Notes: a model not told the origin generated them from the letters alone. Shown: positions 45,262 to 53,997, numbered from the stretch's first letter. The stretch is DNA of 64,000 bases from Halogeometricum sp. S1BR25-6 (GCF_031624495.1 NZ_JAMQOP010000003.1:62001-126000), one strand, 5' to 3'. Program-made: numbers and translations.

Positions 45262-45567
45262 ACAGTGTTCGTGTCGTTAGACTGGGATAAAAACCTATGC
45301 TATAGAATATGATGGATCACGCTCAGGTCTGTCTGGGTGCTTTCGACATCTACTGCTCGTTACAGGTAGTAACCAATAATTTCTATAACTACCTTTTCGT
45401 TCATACAATAGATTTTTATTTACGTACCGTGATATCTATGTGGCTTGCTACCAAACACGAGCCGTGAAGCGGCCGGTTAGACACTTCACTACTAGTATTG
45501 TAACGGTTTGCGTCCCTATCTGTAGGTAAAAATTATATAGGATCCCGTCCGAACCGCGTGTGTACCA
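45262..45567. promoter_or_regulatory. Divergent promoter region with inverted repeat
   Basis: Both outward genes have TATA boxes: minus GTTTTTATCC (45287-45296) and plus AATTATATAG (45531-45540, 28 bases before ATG 45568). Between them, AGGTAGT (45365-45371) and AACTACCT (45386-45393) form an imperfect dyad that could be a regulator site. Overall A/T-rich. Confidence 0.55.
45531..45540 (+). promoter_or_regulatory. TATA box of butanediol-dehydrogenase-like gene
   Basis: AATTATATAG ends 28 bases before ATG 45568, ideal leaderless spacing. Confidence 0.7.
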
Positions 45568-46626
45568 ATGCAAGTAGCGAAGCTATACGGCACGGAAGAC
45601 ATCAGGGTGATCCGAGAGGACGAACCGAGGCTCGAACCCGGGACCGTTCGAGTGGATATCTCGTACACGGGCGTCTGTGGCTCGGACGTCCACGAGTACA
45701 AGATCGGACCGGTGCCGATTCGCGCGGAGGATTCGAACCACGAGATTCCCGAGTCCGAGTGGGACGAGTATCTCCCGAAACCGATGGGCCACGAGATAGC
45801 CGGGGTCGTCTCGGAAGTTGGCGAGGGGGTGGACGGCGTCTCCGTCGGAGACGAAGTGGCACTGAACGTCCTCCTCTCCTGCGGGGAGTGCCGATACTGC
45901 GAAGTCGGGAAACCGCAACTCTGTACGGCGTTCGACGGAACCGCCGTCGGAAGTCCGGGGTTCGCCGACAACATGGTCGTCCCCGCGGCGGCGACGGTTC
46001 CGGTTCCGGACGGCGTCTCGATTCGTCACGCCGCGCTTGCCGAACCGCTGAGCGTGTCGGTGCACGCTGTGAGACGCTCTCGAATGCGGGTCGGCGACAC
46101 CGTCGCCGTCTTCGGAGCGGGACCCATCGGACTCGGTATCGTCGACGCGGCACAGAGCGCGGGCGCCGACCGGATACTCGTGAGCGAACCGCGCGACGCG
46201 CGCCGGGATATCGCGAGCGAACTCGGTGCGGACGTCGTCGTCGACCCCCGGGAGGAAGACCCGACGGCGCGGTTCAAGGCTGAGACGGAGGGCGGCGTCG
46301 ACGTCGGATTCGAGGCGGCGGGTATCAGCGAGACGCTCACGCAGACGCTTCGCTCGACGAAGTACGACGGTACCGCGGTCGTCGTGAGCGTCTTCGAGGA
46401 CGACGCGCAGTTCCACCCGAACGACATCATGCAGGCGGAGCGAACCGTCGTCGGATCGTTCGGCTACACCGACGAGTTCCCGATCACGCTCCGGATGATG
46501 GCTGACGGACGACTGAACCCGGAGGCGTTCGTCACCGGGACGGTCGAACTCGAGGACGTCGACAGCGCCTTCCGGCAACTCGTCGATCCCGACAGCGAAC
46601 ACGTCAAGATACTCGTGGAACCGTAA
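45568..46626 (+). CDS. Zinc alcohol dehydrogenase, 2,3-butanediol dehydrogenase-like
   Basis: A 352-residue medium-chain dehydrogenase. Catalytic zinc site: TGVCGSDVHEY and GHEIAGVV; structural zinc: SCGECRYCEVGKPQLC (four Cys); NAD site GAGPIGLGIVDAA with an acidic residue after the second strand (VSEPRD). The long loop IRAEDSNHEIPESEWDEYLPKPMGHE between the first Cys and GHE is typical of (R,R)-butanediol/sorbitol-type dehydrogenases. Next to a complete acetoin-type dehydrogenase complex, oxidation of 2,3-butanediol to acetoin is the most likely reaction (inference). Confidence 0.85.
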   Translation: MQVAKLYGTEDIRVIREDEPRLEPGTVRVDISYTGVCGSDVHEYKIGPVPIRAEDSNHEIPESEWDEYLPKPMGHEIAGVVSEVGEGVDGVSVGDEVALNVLLSCGECRYCEVGKPQLCTAFDGTAVGSPGFADNMVVPAAATVPVPDGVSIRHAALAEPLSVSVHAVRRSRMRVGDTVAVFGAGPIGLGIVDAAQSAGADRILVSEPRDARRDIASELGADVVVDPREEDPTARFKAETEGGVDVGFEAAGISETLTQTLRSTKYDGTAVVVSVFEDDAQFHPNDIMQAERTVVGSFGYTDEFPITLRMMADGRLNPEAFVTGTVELEDVDSAFRQLVDPDSEHVKILVEP

Positions 46627-46743
46627 CGGGGTCGACGCTCGCGGCGTGGGCGTTCGGAGCACGGACGGAGAACGGAGGCACAACGGGCCACACGAGCCCT
46701 CGTCCACCGCGCGGGAACCGCGCTCGGGAGAGGTGAGTCCGGA

Positions 46744-47709
46744 TCAGAACACCGACTCGATGCCGGCTTTGATACGGTCGGCGCTCGGGAGCACCTCCTG
46801 CTCTAACACCGGACTCACCGGGATCGGAACGTCCTTCACGCCGATGGTCTTCGGCGGCGCGTCGAGGCTGAAGAAGTTGTTCTCGACGATTTCGTTGGCG
46901 ATGTGCCCCTGCGTTCCGTAGCGTTCGACCGTCTCGTCGACGACGACGAGTCGTCCCGTCTTCTCGACGCTCTCGGCGATGGTGTCGGTGTCGAGCGGTG
47001 CGAACGTCCGCGGACTGACGAGTTCCACGCTCACGTCGAGGTCGGCCGCCGCCTCCCTGGCCCGGTGGAACATCAACTGCGTCGCCACGACGGTGACGTC
47101 GTCTCCCTCCTGTTCGACCGCCGCCTCACCGAGCGGTAGCGTGTACTCCTCTTCGGGAACTTCGCCCTTCGCCTCGGTGAGCATCTTGTGGGGGAGGAAG
47201 AACACGGGGTTGTCGTCGCGGATGGCGCTCTTGAACAGCCCTTTCGCGTCGTACGGCGTCGTCGCGGTGACGACGACCCACCCGGGGACGTTGCCGATCC
47301 ACGAGTGGACCGATTGGGAGTGTTGCGCGCCGGCGCCGACGCCGGCCCCCGAGGGGGCGAATATCGTCAGCGGCGCTTTGAGGTCCCCGCCGCTCACGTA
47401 CGGCTGTTTCGGGATTTGATTGAACATCTCGTCGCCGGCCGTGGCGGCGAAGTCGGCGAACTGCAGTTCTGCGACCGGTCGAATCCCGCCGACGGCGGCT
47501 CCGAGCGCCATCCCGGCGATTCCGATCTCCGACAGCGGGGTGTTCCTGACGCGGTCCCGCCCGTGGGTCTCCCACAGACCGGCCGTCTCGCCGAAGTTGC
47601 CGCCGAACTCCTGGACGTCCTCGCCGAAGAGGATGACGTCTTCGTCCCGTTCCATCTCCTCGCTGATCGCCTCCGCGATCGCCTCGATGTATGTTATCTC
47701 TCTCGTCAT
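46744..47709 (-). CDS. 2-oxoacid/acetoin dehydrogenase E1 beta subunit
   Basis: A 321-residue transketolase-type E1 beta: TYIEAIAEAISEEMERDEDVILFGEDV, PLSEIGIAGMALGAAVGGIRPVAELQFADF, then LVSPRTFAPLDTDTIAESV and VDETVERYGTQGHIANEI. Binds the thiamin diphosphate with the alpha chain in an alpha2beta2 enzyme. It begins three bases after the alpha gene's stop, so the pair is one transcript. By gene neighbourhood (acoA/acoB style) it could be the acetoin dehydrogenase beta chain. Confidence 0.9.
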   Translation of the reverse strand: MTREITYIEAIAEAISEEMERDEDVILFGEDVQEFGGNFGETAGLWETHGRDRVRNTPLSEIGIAGMALGAAVGGIRPVAELQFADFAATAGDEMFNQIPKQPYVSGGDLKAPLTIFAPSGAGVGAGAQHSQSVHSWIGNVPGWVVVTATTPYDAKGLFKSAIRDDNPVFFLPHKMLTEAKGEVPEEEYTLPLGEAAVEQEGDDVTVVATQLMFHRAREAAADLDVSVELVSPRTFAPLDTDTIAESVEKTGRLVVVDETVERYGTQGHIANEIVENNFFSLDAPPKTIGVKDVPIPVSPVLEQEVLPSADRIKAGIESVF

Positions 47710-47712
47710 CGG

Positions 47713-48699
47713 TTACTCCTCCTGTCCGTACAGCGGCAGCCGGTACACGTTCTTGTAGGCGTCCTCGGGTTTCGGGTCGTCGCTGTTCTTGGCGAAGTCG
47801 ACGGATTCTTCGACCTCTTCGCGGATCGTTTCGAGTCTGTCTTCGATCTCCTGTTCGGTGACGACGCCGCTCTCGAGCAGCCGTTCTCGGTGGTTCTTCA
47901 CCGGGTCCTTCTCCTCTTTCGCGACTTCGAGTTCCTCCGGGTCCCTGTACGACTCTTTGTCACCCTCGAAGTGCGGGCCGAGTCGCACCACGTTGCACTC
48001 GATGACCGACGGTCCGTCCCCGTTTCGCGCCCGCTCTATCGCCCCGGAGACCGACTCGTAGACCGCCTCCACGTCGCTGCCGTCGATGCTCTCGTTGTGC
48101 ATCTTGTGCGGGATGCCGTAGTCGGAGAGGTGATCCGGTGCGAGGTCCGAAGAGGGCGTGGAGATGGCCCACTGGTTGTTCTCGATGACGAACACGACCG
48201 GTAGGTTCCAGTACGCTGCGAACACCAACGCCGTGTGGAACGAACCCCGACTCGTCCCGCCGTCGCCGATGGTCGTCACGGCGACGTTGTCCGTTCCTTT
48301 CACGTCCTCGGCAAGGGCGAGTCCGACCGCCGGGTTCTGGCCGGAACCGATGGTGGCCGCGTGGCCGTACAGCTTCCGTTCGACGTTGGAGACGTGCATC
48401 TGCCCGCCGTATCCCTTGTTCGACCCGGTCGATTTCCCGTACAGTTCGGCCATGATTTCACCGAGGGGGACGCCCTTCGCGACGTACTGACCGACGAGTC
48501 TGGCGCCGCCGACGGCCAACCAGTCGTCGTCCCCCATCGCCAACCCCATGCCGGCGTGGTTCCCCTCGTGTCCGCGGTCCAAGTGGACGAATCCCGGAAG
48601 GTCGCCCGCTTGGAAGCGCGATTTGATCTCGTCTTCGAACTCCTGAATCCGGAGCATCTCCCAGAGGAGTTCCTTCGAGGTATCTTCGTCAACTGTCAT
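47713..48699 (-). CDS. 2-oxoacid/acetoin dehydrogenase E1 alpha subunit
   Basis: A 328-residue E1 alpha. Thiamin-diphosphate/Mg motif GDGGTSRGSFH...ENNQWAIS (GDG-x-N pattern, residues about 140-175), preceded by GHEGNHAGMGLAM and KSTGSNKGYGGQMH, a stretch closer in style to AcoA than to pyruvate E1 alpha. A TATA-like TTTTATAG lies around 48732-48740. Decarboxylates or cleaves the 2-keto substrate and passes the acyl group to E2. Confidence 0.9.
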   Translation of the reverse strand: MTVDEDTSKELLWEMLRIQEFEDEIKSRFQAGDLPGFVHLDRGHEGNHAGMGLAMGDDDWLAVGGARLVGQYVAKGVPLGEIMAELYGKSTGSNKGYGGQMHVSNVERKLYGHAATIGSGQNPAVGLALAEDVKGTDNVAVTTIGDGGTSRGSFHTALVFAAYWNLPVVFVIENNQWAISTPSSDLAPDHLSDYGIPHKMHNESIDGSDVEAVYESVSGAIERARNGDGPSVIECNVVRLGPHFEGDKESYRDPEELEVAKEEKDPVKNHRERLLESGVVTEQEIEDRLETIREEVEESVDFAKNSDDPKPEDAYKNVYRLPLYGQEE

Positions 48700-48852
48700 T
48701 ATCTACCACGCACGAATCTCCACCGTGACTAACTATAAAACTATCCCAGCGAACGACTCCATAACCGGGTTGTACCCTTCGGTGAAGCAAGCGTCTGCGC
48801 TTGACACCGAAAAGAGGAGAACGTTTATCACGATAGATTGTCACATGGTGGT
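48700..48852. promoter_or_regulatory. Divergent promoters between E1 genes and SDR
   Basis: Minus-strand TTTTATAGTT (48731-48740) serves E1 alpha; plus-strand GTTTATCAC (48823-48831) lies about 27 bases before ATG 48853 of the SDR gene. Confidence 0.55.
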
Positions 48853-49674
48853 ATGGATCTCGTTAGCAATAGTGCCATCGTGACGGGGGGTGCGCGAGGT
48901 ATCGGCCGCGGCGTCGCCGAGGCGTTCGCGGAGCACGGCGCGTCGGTCGTCCTCGCCGATATCGACGAGGAGGCGGCCGAAGAGACCGCGGCGGAGATAA
49001 CCGAGTCGTTCGAGGGCGAAGCGGTCGCCGTCCAGTGCGACGTGACGGACGCCGACAGCGTCGAGGCGACGGTCGACGCGACCGTCGAACGATTCGGGGA
49101 CGTCGGAATCTTGGTGAACAACGCGGGTGCGGCGGAACTCGCGCGCACCTGGGAGATGTCCGAATCCGAGTGGCGGCGGACGATAGACGTCTGTCTCAAC
49201 GGCCCGTTCCTCTGTACGAAGGCGGCGCTCGGCCACATGCTGGAAGGAGATGACCACGGAGACGGCAGGGGCGCAATCGTCAACGTCAGTTCCCTCAACT
49301 ACCTCGCCGCGACCGACGGACTCCCTCACTACTCCGCGGCGAAGGCGGGCCTCAGCCAGTTCACCAAGGTGGTCGCCGCCGAGGCCGGCCGGCACGGAAT
49401 CCGCGTCAACGCCGTCGCCCCCGGATCCACGCGGACGCCGATGACCGAGGGGAACGGACTGCTGGAGGGGCGGATGGGCGAGGAGTTCGTGGAACGGACC
49501 CCGCTGGGTCGCATCGGCGAACCCGAGGACGTGGCGAAGGTGGTCACGTTCCTCGCGTCGGACCAGGCGCAGTGGGTCACCGGCGAGACGATCTGCGTCG
49601 ACGGCGGCCAGCACATCCGGGGGCTTCACAGCTACTGGGATACGCTGGAAGAGATGGGTCTCTTCGAGGAGTGA
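48853..49674 (+). CDS. SDR-family oxidoreductase
   Basis: A 273-residue classical SDR: TGGARGIGRGVAEAF, LADIDEE (NAD-type), VNNAGAAEL, catalytic NVSSLNYLAA, HYSAAKAGLS (YxxxK), LASDQAQWVTGETICVDGGQ. ATG 48853 is set by the TATA distance; TTG 48838 would lie upstream. Between the divergent E1 operon and the E3/E2 genes; candidate diacetyl/acetoin dehydrogenase or butanediol dehydrogenase of the opposite stereochemistry. Confidence 0.85.
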   Translation: MDLVSNSAIVTGGARGIGRGVAEAFAEHGASVVLADIDEEAAEETAAEITESFEGEAVAVQCDVTDADSVEATVDATVERFGDVGILVNNAGAAELARTWEMSESEWRRTIDVCLNGPFLCTKAALGHMLEGDDHGDGRGAIVNVSSLNYLAATDGLPHYSAAKAGLSQFTKVVAAEAGRHGIRVNAVAPGSTRTPMTEGNGLLEGRMGEEFVERTPLGRIGEPEDVAKVVTFLASDQAQWVTGETICVDGGQHIRGLHSYWDTLEEMGLFEE

Positions 49675-49734
49675 GGTCGGAACGCGGCCCCACGCACGCA
49701 AGGCTTTTCTGAAGTGCGAGTGACTCACAGTCGC

Positions 49735-51114
49735 ATGGAGACAGAGCTGTTAGTCGTCGGTGGCGGTCCCGCGGGGTACACCGCCGCCATACGCGGGGCA
49801 CAGCGCGGGCTCGACGTCGCCCTCGTCGAGGACGGACTGATCGGCGGGACCTGCCTCAATCACGGCTGCATCCCGTCGAAGGCGCTTCTCTCGGGGACCG
49901 GGACCGTCCACGAGATGGAGACGGCCTCGGAGATGGGCATCTACGTCGAGCCCTACGTCGACCTCGGCGAGATGGTGGCGTGGAAGGACGGGGTCGTCGA
50001 CCGACTCACGGACGGCGTCGCCGCGCTGTGCCGGCAGAACGGCGTCGAACTCGTCGACGGGTTCGCTCGCTTCGTCGACGAGCGCACGGTCGCCGTCGAC
50101 GACGGGCGGGAGATCGAGTTCGAGAACGCGGTTCTCGCGACCGGGAGCCGACCGATCACGCTTCCGGGGTTCGGATTCGACGCCGACCCCATTTGGGACT
50201 CCCGGCGAGCGCTCGCCGCCGAACGGGCGCCGCCGCGACTGCTCGTCGTGGGTGCGGGCTACATCGGCATGGAGCTCTCGACGATATTCGCGAGACTGGG
50301 TTCGGACGTGACGGTCGTCGAGATGCTCGAGGAACCGCTTCCCCAGTATGAGTCGGACCTCACCGACCCGGTGCTCGAATCGGTGGCCGAACTCGGGGTA
50401 GACATCAACTTCGGGGAGGCGGCCACGAACTGGCACGAGGACGGTCGCGACGTCGTTGTGACGACGGAGACGGAGGACGGAGAAGAGTCGACGTACTCCG
50501 TCGACGAGGTTCTCGTCGCCGTCGGACGAGAGCCGGTGACGGCGGGATTGAATCTCGGGGCGGCCGCCGTGGAGACGGACGACCGGGGCTTCGTCGAAAC
50601 CGACGAGCACGGACGCACGACCGCGGAGAACGTCTTCGCCGTCGGCGACGTCGCCGGCGAACCGATGCTCGCTCACGCCGGGATGCACGAGGGAATCGTC
50701 GCCGCGGAGACCGTCGCCGGCGAAGACCCCCCGGAGGCGCGTGCGGTCCCCGCCGTGGTCTTCACCGCCCCCGAAATCGCGACCGTCGGGCTGAATCCAG
50801 ACGAGGCGAGGGCGGAGGGTATCGACCCGCTCGTCGGCGAGTTCCCGTTTTCGGCGAGCGGACGAGCGATGACGACGCGGGAGGCGACCGGGTTCGTCCG
50901 TCTCGTCGCCGCCGGGGACGGGCGGGTCGTGGGCGGACAGATCGTCGGCCCGGAGGCGTCCGAACTTATCGCGGAGATCGGACTTGCGGTACAGGAGGGC
51001 GTCACCCTCGAAGCGGTAGCCGAGACGATACACACGCATCCCACCCTCTCGGAGGCGACGATGGAAGCTGCCGAACACGCGCTGGGACGGGCGATTCACA
51101 CGGCGAATCGGTAG
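49735..51114 (+). CDS. Dihydrolipoamide dehydrogenase (E3)
   Basis: A 459-residue flavoprotein that reoxidises the lipoyl arm of E2 with NAD. FAD motif VVGGGPAGYTAAI, redox disulfide GGTCLNHGCIPSK, second Rossmann VVGAGYIGMELSTIF, FAD-ribityl stretch ENVFAVGDVAGEPMLAH, catalytic His-Glu HTHPTLSE. Starts at ATG 49735, 60 bases behind the SDR gene. E. coli-type length; part of the same complex as the E1 and E2 genes. Confidence 0.93.
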   Translation: METELLVVGGGPAGYTAAIRGAQRGLDVALVEDGLIGGTCLNHGCIPSKALLSGTGTVHEMETASEMGIYVEPYVDLGEMVAWKDGVVDRLTDGVAALCRQNGVELVDGFARFVDERTVAVDDGREIEFENAVLATGSRPITLPGFGFDADPIWDSRRALAAERAPPRLLVVGAGYIGMELSTIFARLGSDVTVVEMLEEPLPQYESDLTDPVLESVAELGVDINFGEAATNWHEDGRDVVVTTETEDGEESTYSVDEVLVAVGREPVTAGLNLGAAAVETDDRGFVETDEHGRTTAENVFAVGDVAGEPMLAHAGMHEGIVAAETVAGEDPPEARAVPAVVFTAPEIATVGLNPDEARAEGIDPLVGEFPFSASGRAMTTREATGFVRLVAAGDGRVVGGQIVGPEASELIAEIGLAVQEGVTLEAVAETIHTHPTLSEATMEAAEHALGRAIHTANR

Positions 51115-51165
51115 CGAATCCGAGCGGACGTAGTTTTAAATAGGCCGCACTTCCCTTAGTAGACG

Positions 51166-52572
51166 ATGGTAGACGTTATCAGGATTCCTAAGCTGGGGCT
51201 GAGCGACTACGGCGAACTCGTCTCGTGGGAGGTCGACATCGGCGACACAGTGTCGAAAGAACAGGTCGTCGCCGTCCTCGAATCAGAGAAGGCCAGCGCC
51301 GACATCGAATCGACGTCGGACGGCGTGCTGCTCGAGACGTACGTCGAGACGGGCGAGGAGGTCGCGATCGAGGTGGGAAAACCGCTCGCCGTCGTCGGCG
51401 AAGAAGGGGAATCCGTCCCGTCGCTGGACGAACTCGACGAGACGGCGGAGGAGGACGACGCGCAGTCGAAACCGGAATCGGAGACGGAAACGGCCGCGAC
51501 GCAGTCCGACGACGGGCAAAGCGGCGCGTCGGCGTCGGACGTCAAAGCGACCCCGCGAGCGAAGCGGCGCGCGCGCGAGGTGGAGGTTGACCTCGCCGCC
51601 GTCGACGGAACCGGGCCACAGGGCGCCATCACCGAAGACGATATCGAACGGCACCGCTCCGAGAACGGTCAGGATAGCGGGTCGACGACCGAGAGAAGCG
51701 ACGAGGAGGTCAAGGCCACGCCCCGTGCGAAGCGTCGGGCGACCGAGGACGGCGTGGAACTCGCGAACGTCAAGGGGAGCGGACCGGAAGGAGCCGTGAC
51801 GGAAGACGACGTCGAAGCGTATCTCGAATCGGCCGCGGAAGGGGAGTCGGAAGCGGAACCGGCATCGGCATCTTCCGGCGATCTGACGGTCACCGAGTCG
51901 CACGAACTTTCGGGCATCCGGAAGACCATCGCCGACCGCCTGAGTCAGAGCGCGCGCGAGAAGCCGCACGTGATGGGCACCAGAGAGGTGAGCATCGAGC
52001 AACTCGAACGCGTCCGCGACCGTCTCCGAACGAACCACGACGTCGACGTCTCCCTGAACGACCTCCTGTTACACCTCGTCGGGAGGGTTCTCGACGACCT
52101 GCCCGAGTTCAACGCCCACTTCGAGGACGGGACCCACAAGTTCATCGACGAGATAAACGTCGGATACGCGGTCGACGGGTCCCGCGGACTGGTCGTGCCG
52201 GTGATTCCCGACGTGCTCGAACGGTCGCTGTCCGAGTTGTCGGAGATGCGGCGGTCGTTAGTTCAGCGGGTCATCGACGACGAGTTCGAACCGGCGGACC
52301 TCCAGGGCGGAACGTTCACCGTCACGAACGTGGGCGTCTTCGAGATGGACGTCTCGTACTCCATCATCAATCCGCCCGAGGTTGCCATCCTCGCCATCGG
52401 GCGCCGGAAGCACGCGCCGGTCGAACGAAACGGCGAGGTGGACTTCGAGAAGGTCATCACGTTTAGTCTGACTATCGACCACCGCGCTCTCGACGGCGCG
52501 GACTCGGGCGCGTTCCTCGACCAACTCGCCGAGTACGTCGAGCACCCCGGAGTGGTGCTGGACGCCGTGTGA
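51166..52572 (+). CDS. 2-oxoacid/acetoin dehydrogenase E2 with two subunit-binding domains
   Basis: A 468-residue acyltransferase core. Lipoyl domain residues 1-80 (lipoylated Lys42 in LESEKASA), an acidic linker, then two peripheral-subunit-binding domains (PSBD): residues about 126-163 (KATPRAKRRAREVEVDL...GPQGAITEDDIE) and about 182-219 (KATPRAKRRATEDGVEL...GPEGAVTEDDVE), another linker, and the catalytic domain with D-HRALDG-AD (about 438-446). E2 normally has one PSBD. It accepts the acyl/acetyl group from E1 and transfers it to CoA. TATA-like TTTTAAATA (51134-51142) about 24 bases upstream of ATG 51166. Confidence 0.92.
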   Translation: MVDVIRIPKLGLSDYGELVSWEVDIGDTVSKEQVVAVLESEKASADIESTSDGVLLETYVETGEEVAIEVGKPLAVVGEEGESVPSLDELDETAEEDDAQSKPESETETAATQSDDGQSGASASDVKATPRAKRRAREVEVDLAAVDGTGPQGAITEDDIERHRSENGQDSGSTTERSDEEVKATPRAKRRATEDGVELANVKGSGPEGAVTEDDVEAYLESAAEGESEAEPASASSGDLTVTESHELSGIRKTIADRLSQSAREKPHVMGTREVSIEQLERVRDRLRTNHDVDVSLNDLLLHLVGRVLDDLPEFNAHFEDGTHKFIDEINVGYAVDGSRGLVVPVIPDVLERSLSELSEMRRSLVQRVIDDEFEPADLQGGTFTVTNVGVFEMDVSYSIINPPEVAILAIGRRKHAPVERNGEVDFEKVITFSLTIDHRALDGADSGAFLDQLAEYVEHPGVVLDAV

Positions 52573-52740
52573 CCGCCCAGTAACGGTTCGATTTCTCATA
52601 GTCGCCGGTCGTACGTCTGCGAACCTACGGTTTCCGATGCCCGTTCGTTTCGGCGAATCGCATCACGGGAACGTTACAGTACTAACTATGTAAGGTATGC
52701 TCGCAGCTCATTGTTACCAACTCACGTGGAGATGGCATAA

Positions 52741-52757
52741 ATTTACGGGTCGTAAAT
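52741..52757. promoter_or_regulatory. 17-base palindrome (candidate operator)
   Basis: Perfect seven-base arms ATTTACG / CGTAAAT around GGT. Found 170 bases past the E2 stop and 220 before the first hairpin; regulator unknown. Confidence 0.4.
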
Positions 52758-52976
52758 ACAGAACGTGATATACAAACTAGATACCGGCGCAGAGGGATAT
52801 ATCCGACAGTTAGTTTGTATCCGTATGAGGCCGCCGATAGAGTCTCTCGGGCTCAGTTTGGCCCTACGCTCGGCTCAAGCGGTCGGATTCCCCGCGGTTC
52901 CGCTGACACGGAAGATAACGACGTGCGGAGCAAGCATCTCGTCTCCTCGGTCTGACGGAGAGATTCAAGGCGCAAG

Positions 52977-53148
52977 CCTCGCCGTTTACGGCGGGGTAAG
53001 CCGACCATTCGTGGATACCGAGCCGACGCGAGAGCGGACGGGAACGCGATGGTCGCTTGACCAACGAGGAATCGTCGAACCCGAGAGTTCACTCGGCGCG
53101 ATAGCTGGCTGCATCGCGACCGAGGAATCCTCGCCGTTCACGGCGGGG
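52977..53148 (+). ncRNA. Twin hairpins like the 3' end RNA of haloarchaeal IS1341/IS605 elements
   Basis: Two hairpins with stem CCTCGCCG / CGGCGGGG and four-base loops TTTA (52977-52996) and TTCA (53129-53148). Flanks (GCGCAAG before the first; GAGGAAT before and AGGAAGTCAA after the second) match the 3' end of haloarchaeal tnpB elements as I recall them, where a sense-overlapping/omega-type RNA ends in this hairpin. TnpA and TnpB are absent here. Likely a remnant or a TnpB-independent RNA locus. Confidence 0.5.
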
Positions 53149-53198
53149 AGGAAGTCAAAAGCGGGGATGGTGCGCGAGGCAATCTGGGGGCGGGTAAA

Positions 53199-53207
53199 AC
53201 CTTATCT
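53199..53207 (+). promoter_or_regulatory. TATA box of the lva-like SDR gene
   Basis: ACCTTATCT about 23-31 bases before ATG 53230. Confidence 0.5.
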
Positions 53208-53229
53208 CGGGCGGCCGTGTAACGCCCCT

Positions 53230-53997
53230 ATGGCACTGGATCGGTTCTCCTTGGAGGGGAGCGTCGCGGTCGTCACCGGCGGCAGTCGAGGTATCGGCGA
53301 GGAGACGGCCGTGGCCATGGCGGAGGCCGGCGCGGACGTCGTCCCCGTCGCCCGCTCGGAGGACGCCCTCCGAGAGACGACGGAACGAATCGAAGCGACC
53401 GGGAGCGAGACGCTGTTGTTCCCACAGGACGTGACCGACCGCGAGGGCATCGAGCGGCTGTTCGAGGAGGTCGAAGAGCGAATCGGTCCCGTCGACGTCC
53501 TCGTGAACAACGCCGGCGTGAACCCCTACTTCGGCAGTACGAACGAACTCGACCCCGAGACGTGGGAGCACATCTTCGCCGTCAACGTGCAGGGGGCGTT
53601 CACCTGCGCCCAGCAGTTCGGGCGGCGCATCGCGGAACGGGAGGGGACCGGGTCGCTCGTCAACGTCTCCAGCGTCGGCGGCGTCGTCGCGCTTCCGTAC
53701 CAGACGCCGTACACGGCCTCGAAACACGCCATCGTCGGGCTGACGAAATCGTTAGCCGTCGAGTGGGCGCCCGACATCCGGGTCAACGCGCTGGCGCCGG
53801 GGTACGTGAAGACCGAGTTCACCGCGGGCGTCCGGGAGAACGAGAGCATCCGGGAGGACATCCTGGCGAACATCCCGCAGGACCGCTTTGCCGACCCCGA
53901 GGAGGTCGCCGCGAGCGCCGTCTACCTCGCGAGCGACGCCGCCTCCTACGTCACGGGGGAGGTCCACCTCGCGGACGGCGGCATGGCGGCACAGTAA
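53230..53997 (+). CDS. SDR-family oxidoreductase (lva-like cassette)
   Basis: A 255-residue classical SDR: TGGSRGIGEETAVAM, PVARSED, VNNAGVNPYFG, catalytic NVSSVGG, PYTASKHAIV (YxxxK), LASDAASYVTGEVHLADGG. ATG 53230 is set by the TATA spacing; the upstream open frame belongs to the remnant. It precedes a kinase-like protein by 42 bases on the same strand. In bacterial levulinate pathways an SDR (LvaD) interconverts 4-keto and 4-hydroxyacyl-CoA, a role that would fit here (inference). Confidence 0.88.
   Translation: MALDRFSLEGSVAVVTGGSRGIGEETAVAMAEAGADVVPVARSEDALRETTERIEATGSETLLFPQDVTDREGIERLFEEVEERIGPVDVLVNNAGVNPYFGSTNELDPETWEHIFAVNVQGAFTCAQQFGRRIAEREGTGSLVNVSSVGGVVALPYQTPYTASKHAIVGLTKSLAVEWAPDIRVNALAPGYVKTEFTAGVRENESIREDILANIPQDRFADPEEVAASAVYLASDAASYVTGEVHLADGGMAAQ

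Larger units (their letters stand above)
52573..53229. other. Gap with dyads and a TnpB-less IS605/IS1341-like remnant
   Basis: No protein gene is credible, though a long frame crosses it (ATG 52765; Ser/Arg/Gly-rich). Structure: dyad ATTTACG-ggt-CGTAAAT (52741-52757), a 10-base inverted repeat ATACAAACTA (52770-52779) / TAGTTTGTAT (52811-52820) around a GGATATATCC palindrome, then two near-identical hairpins at 52977-52996 and 53129-53148. The last 70 bases hold the TATA box of the next SDR. Confidence 0.5.

Noticed and set aside
52765-53229. A 155-codon N-terminal extension of the lva-like SDR
   Set aside because: It crosses the hairpin remnant, is Ser/Arg/Gly-rich, and the TATA box at 53199-53207 fits a start at 53230.
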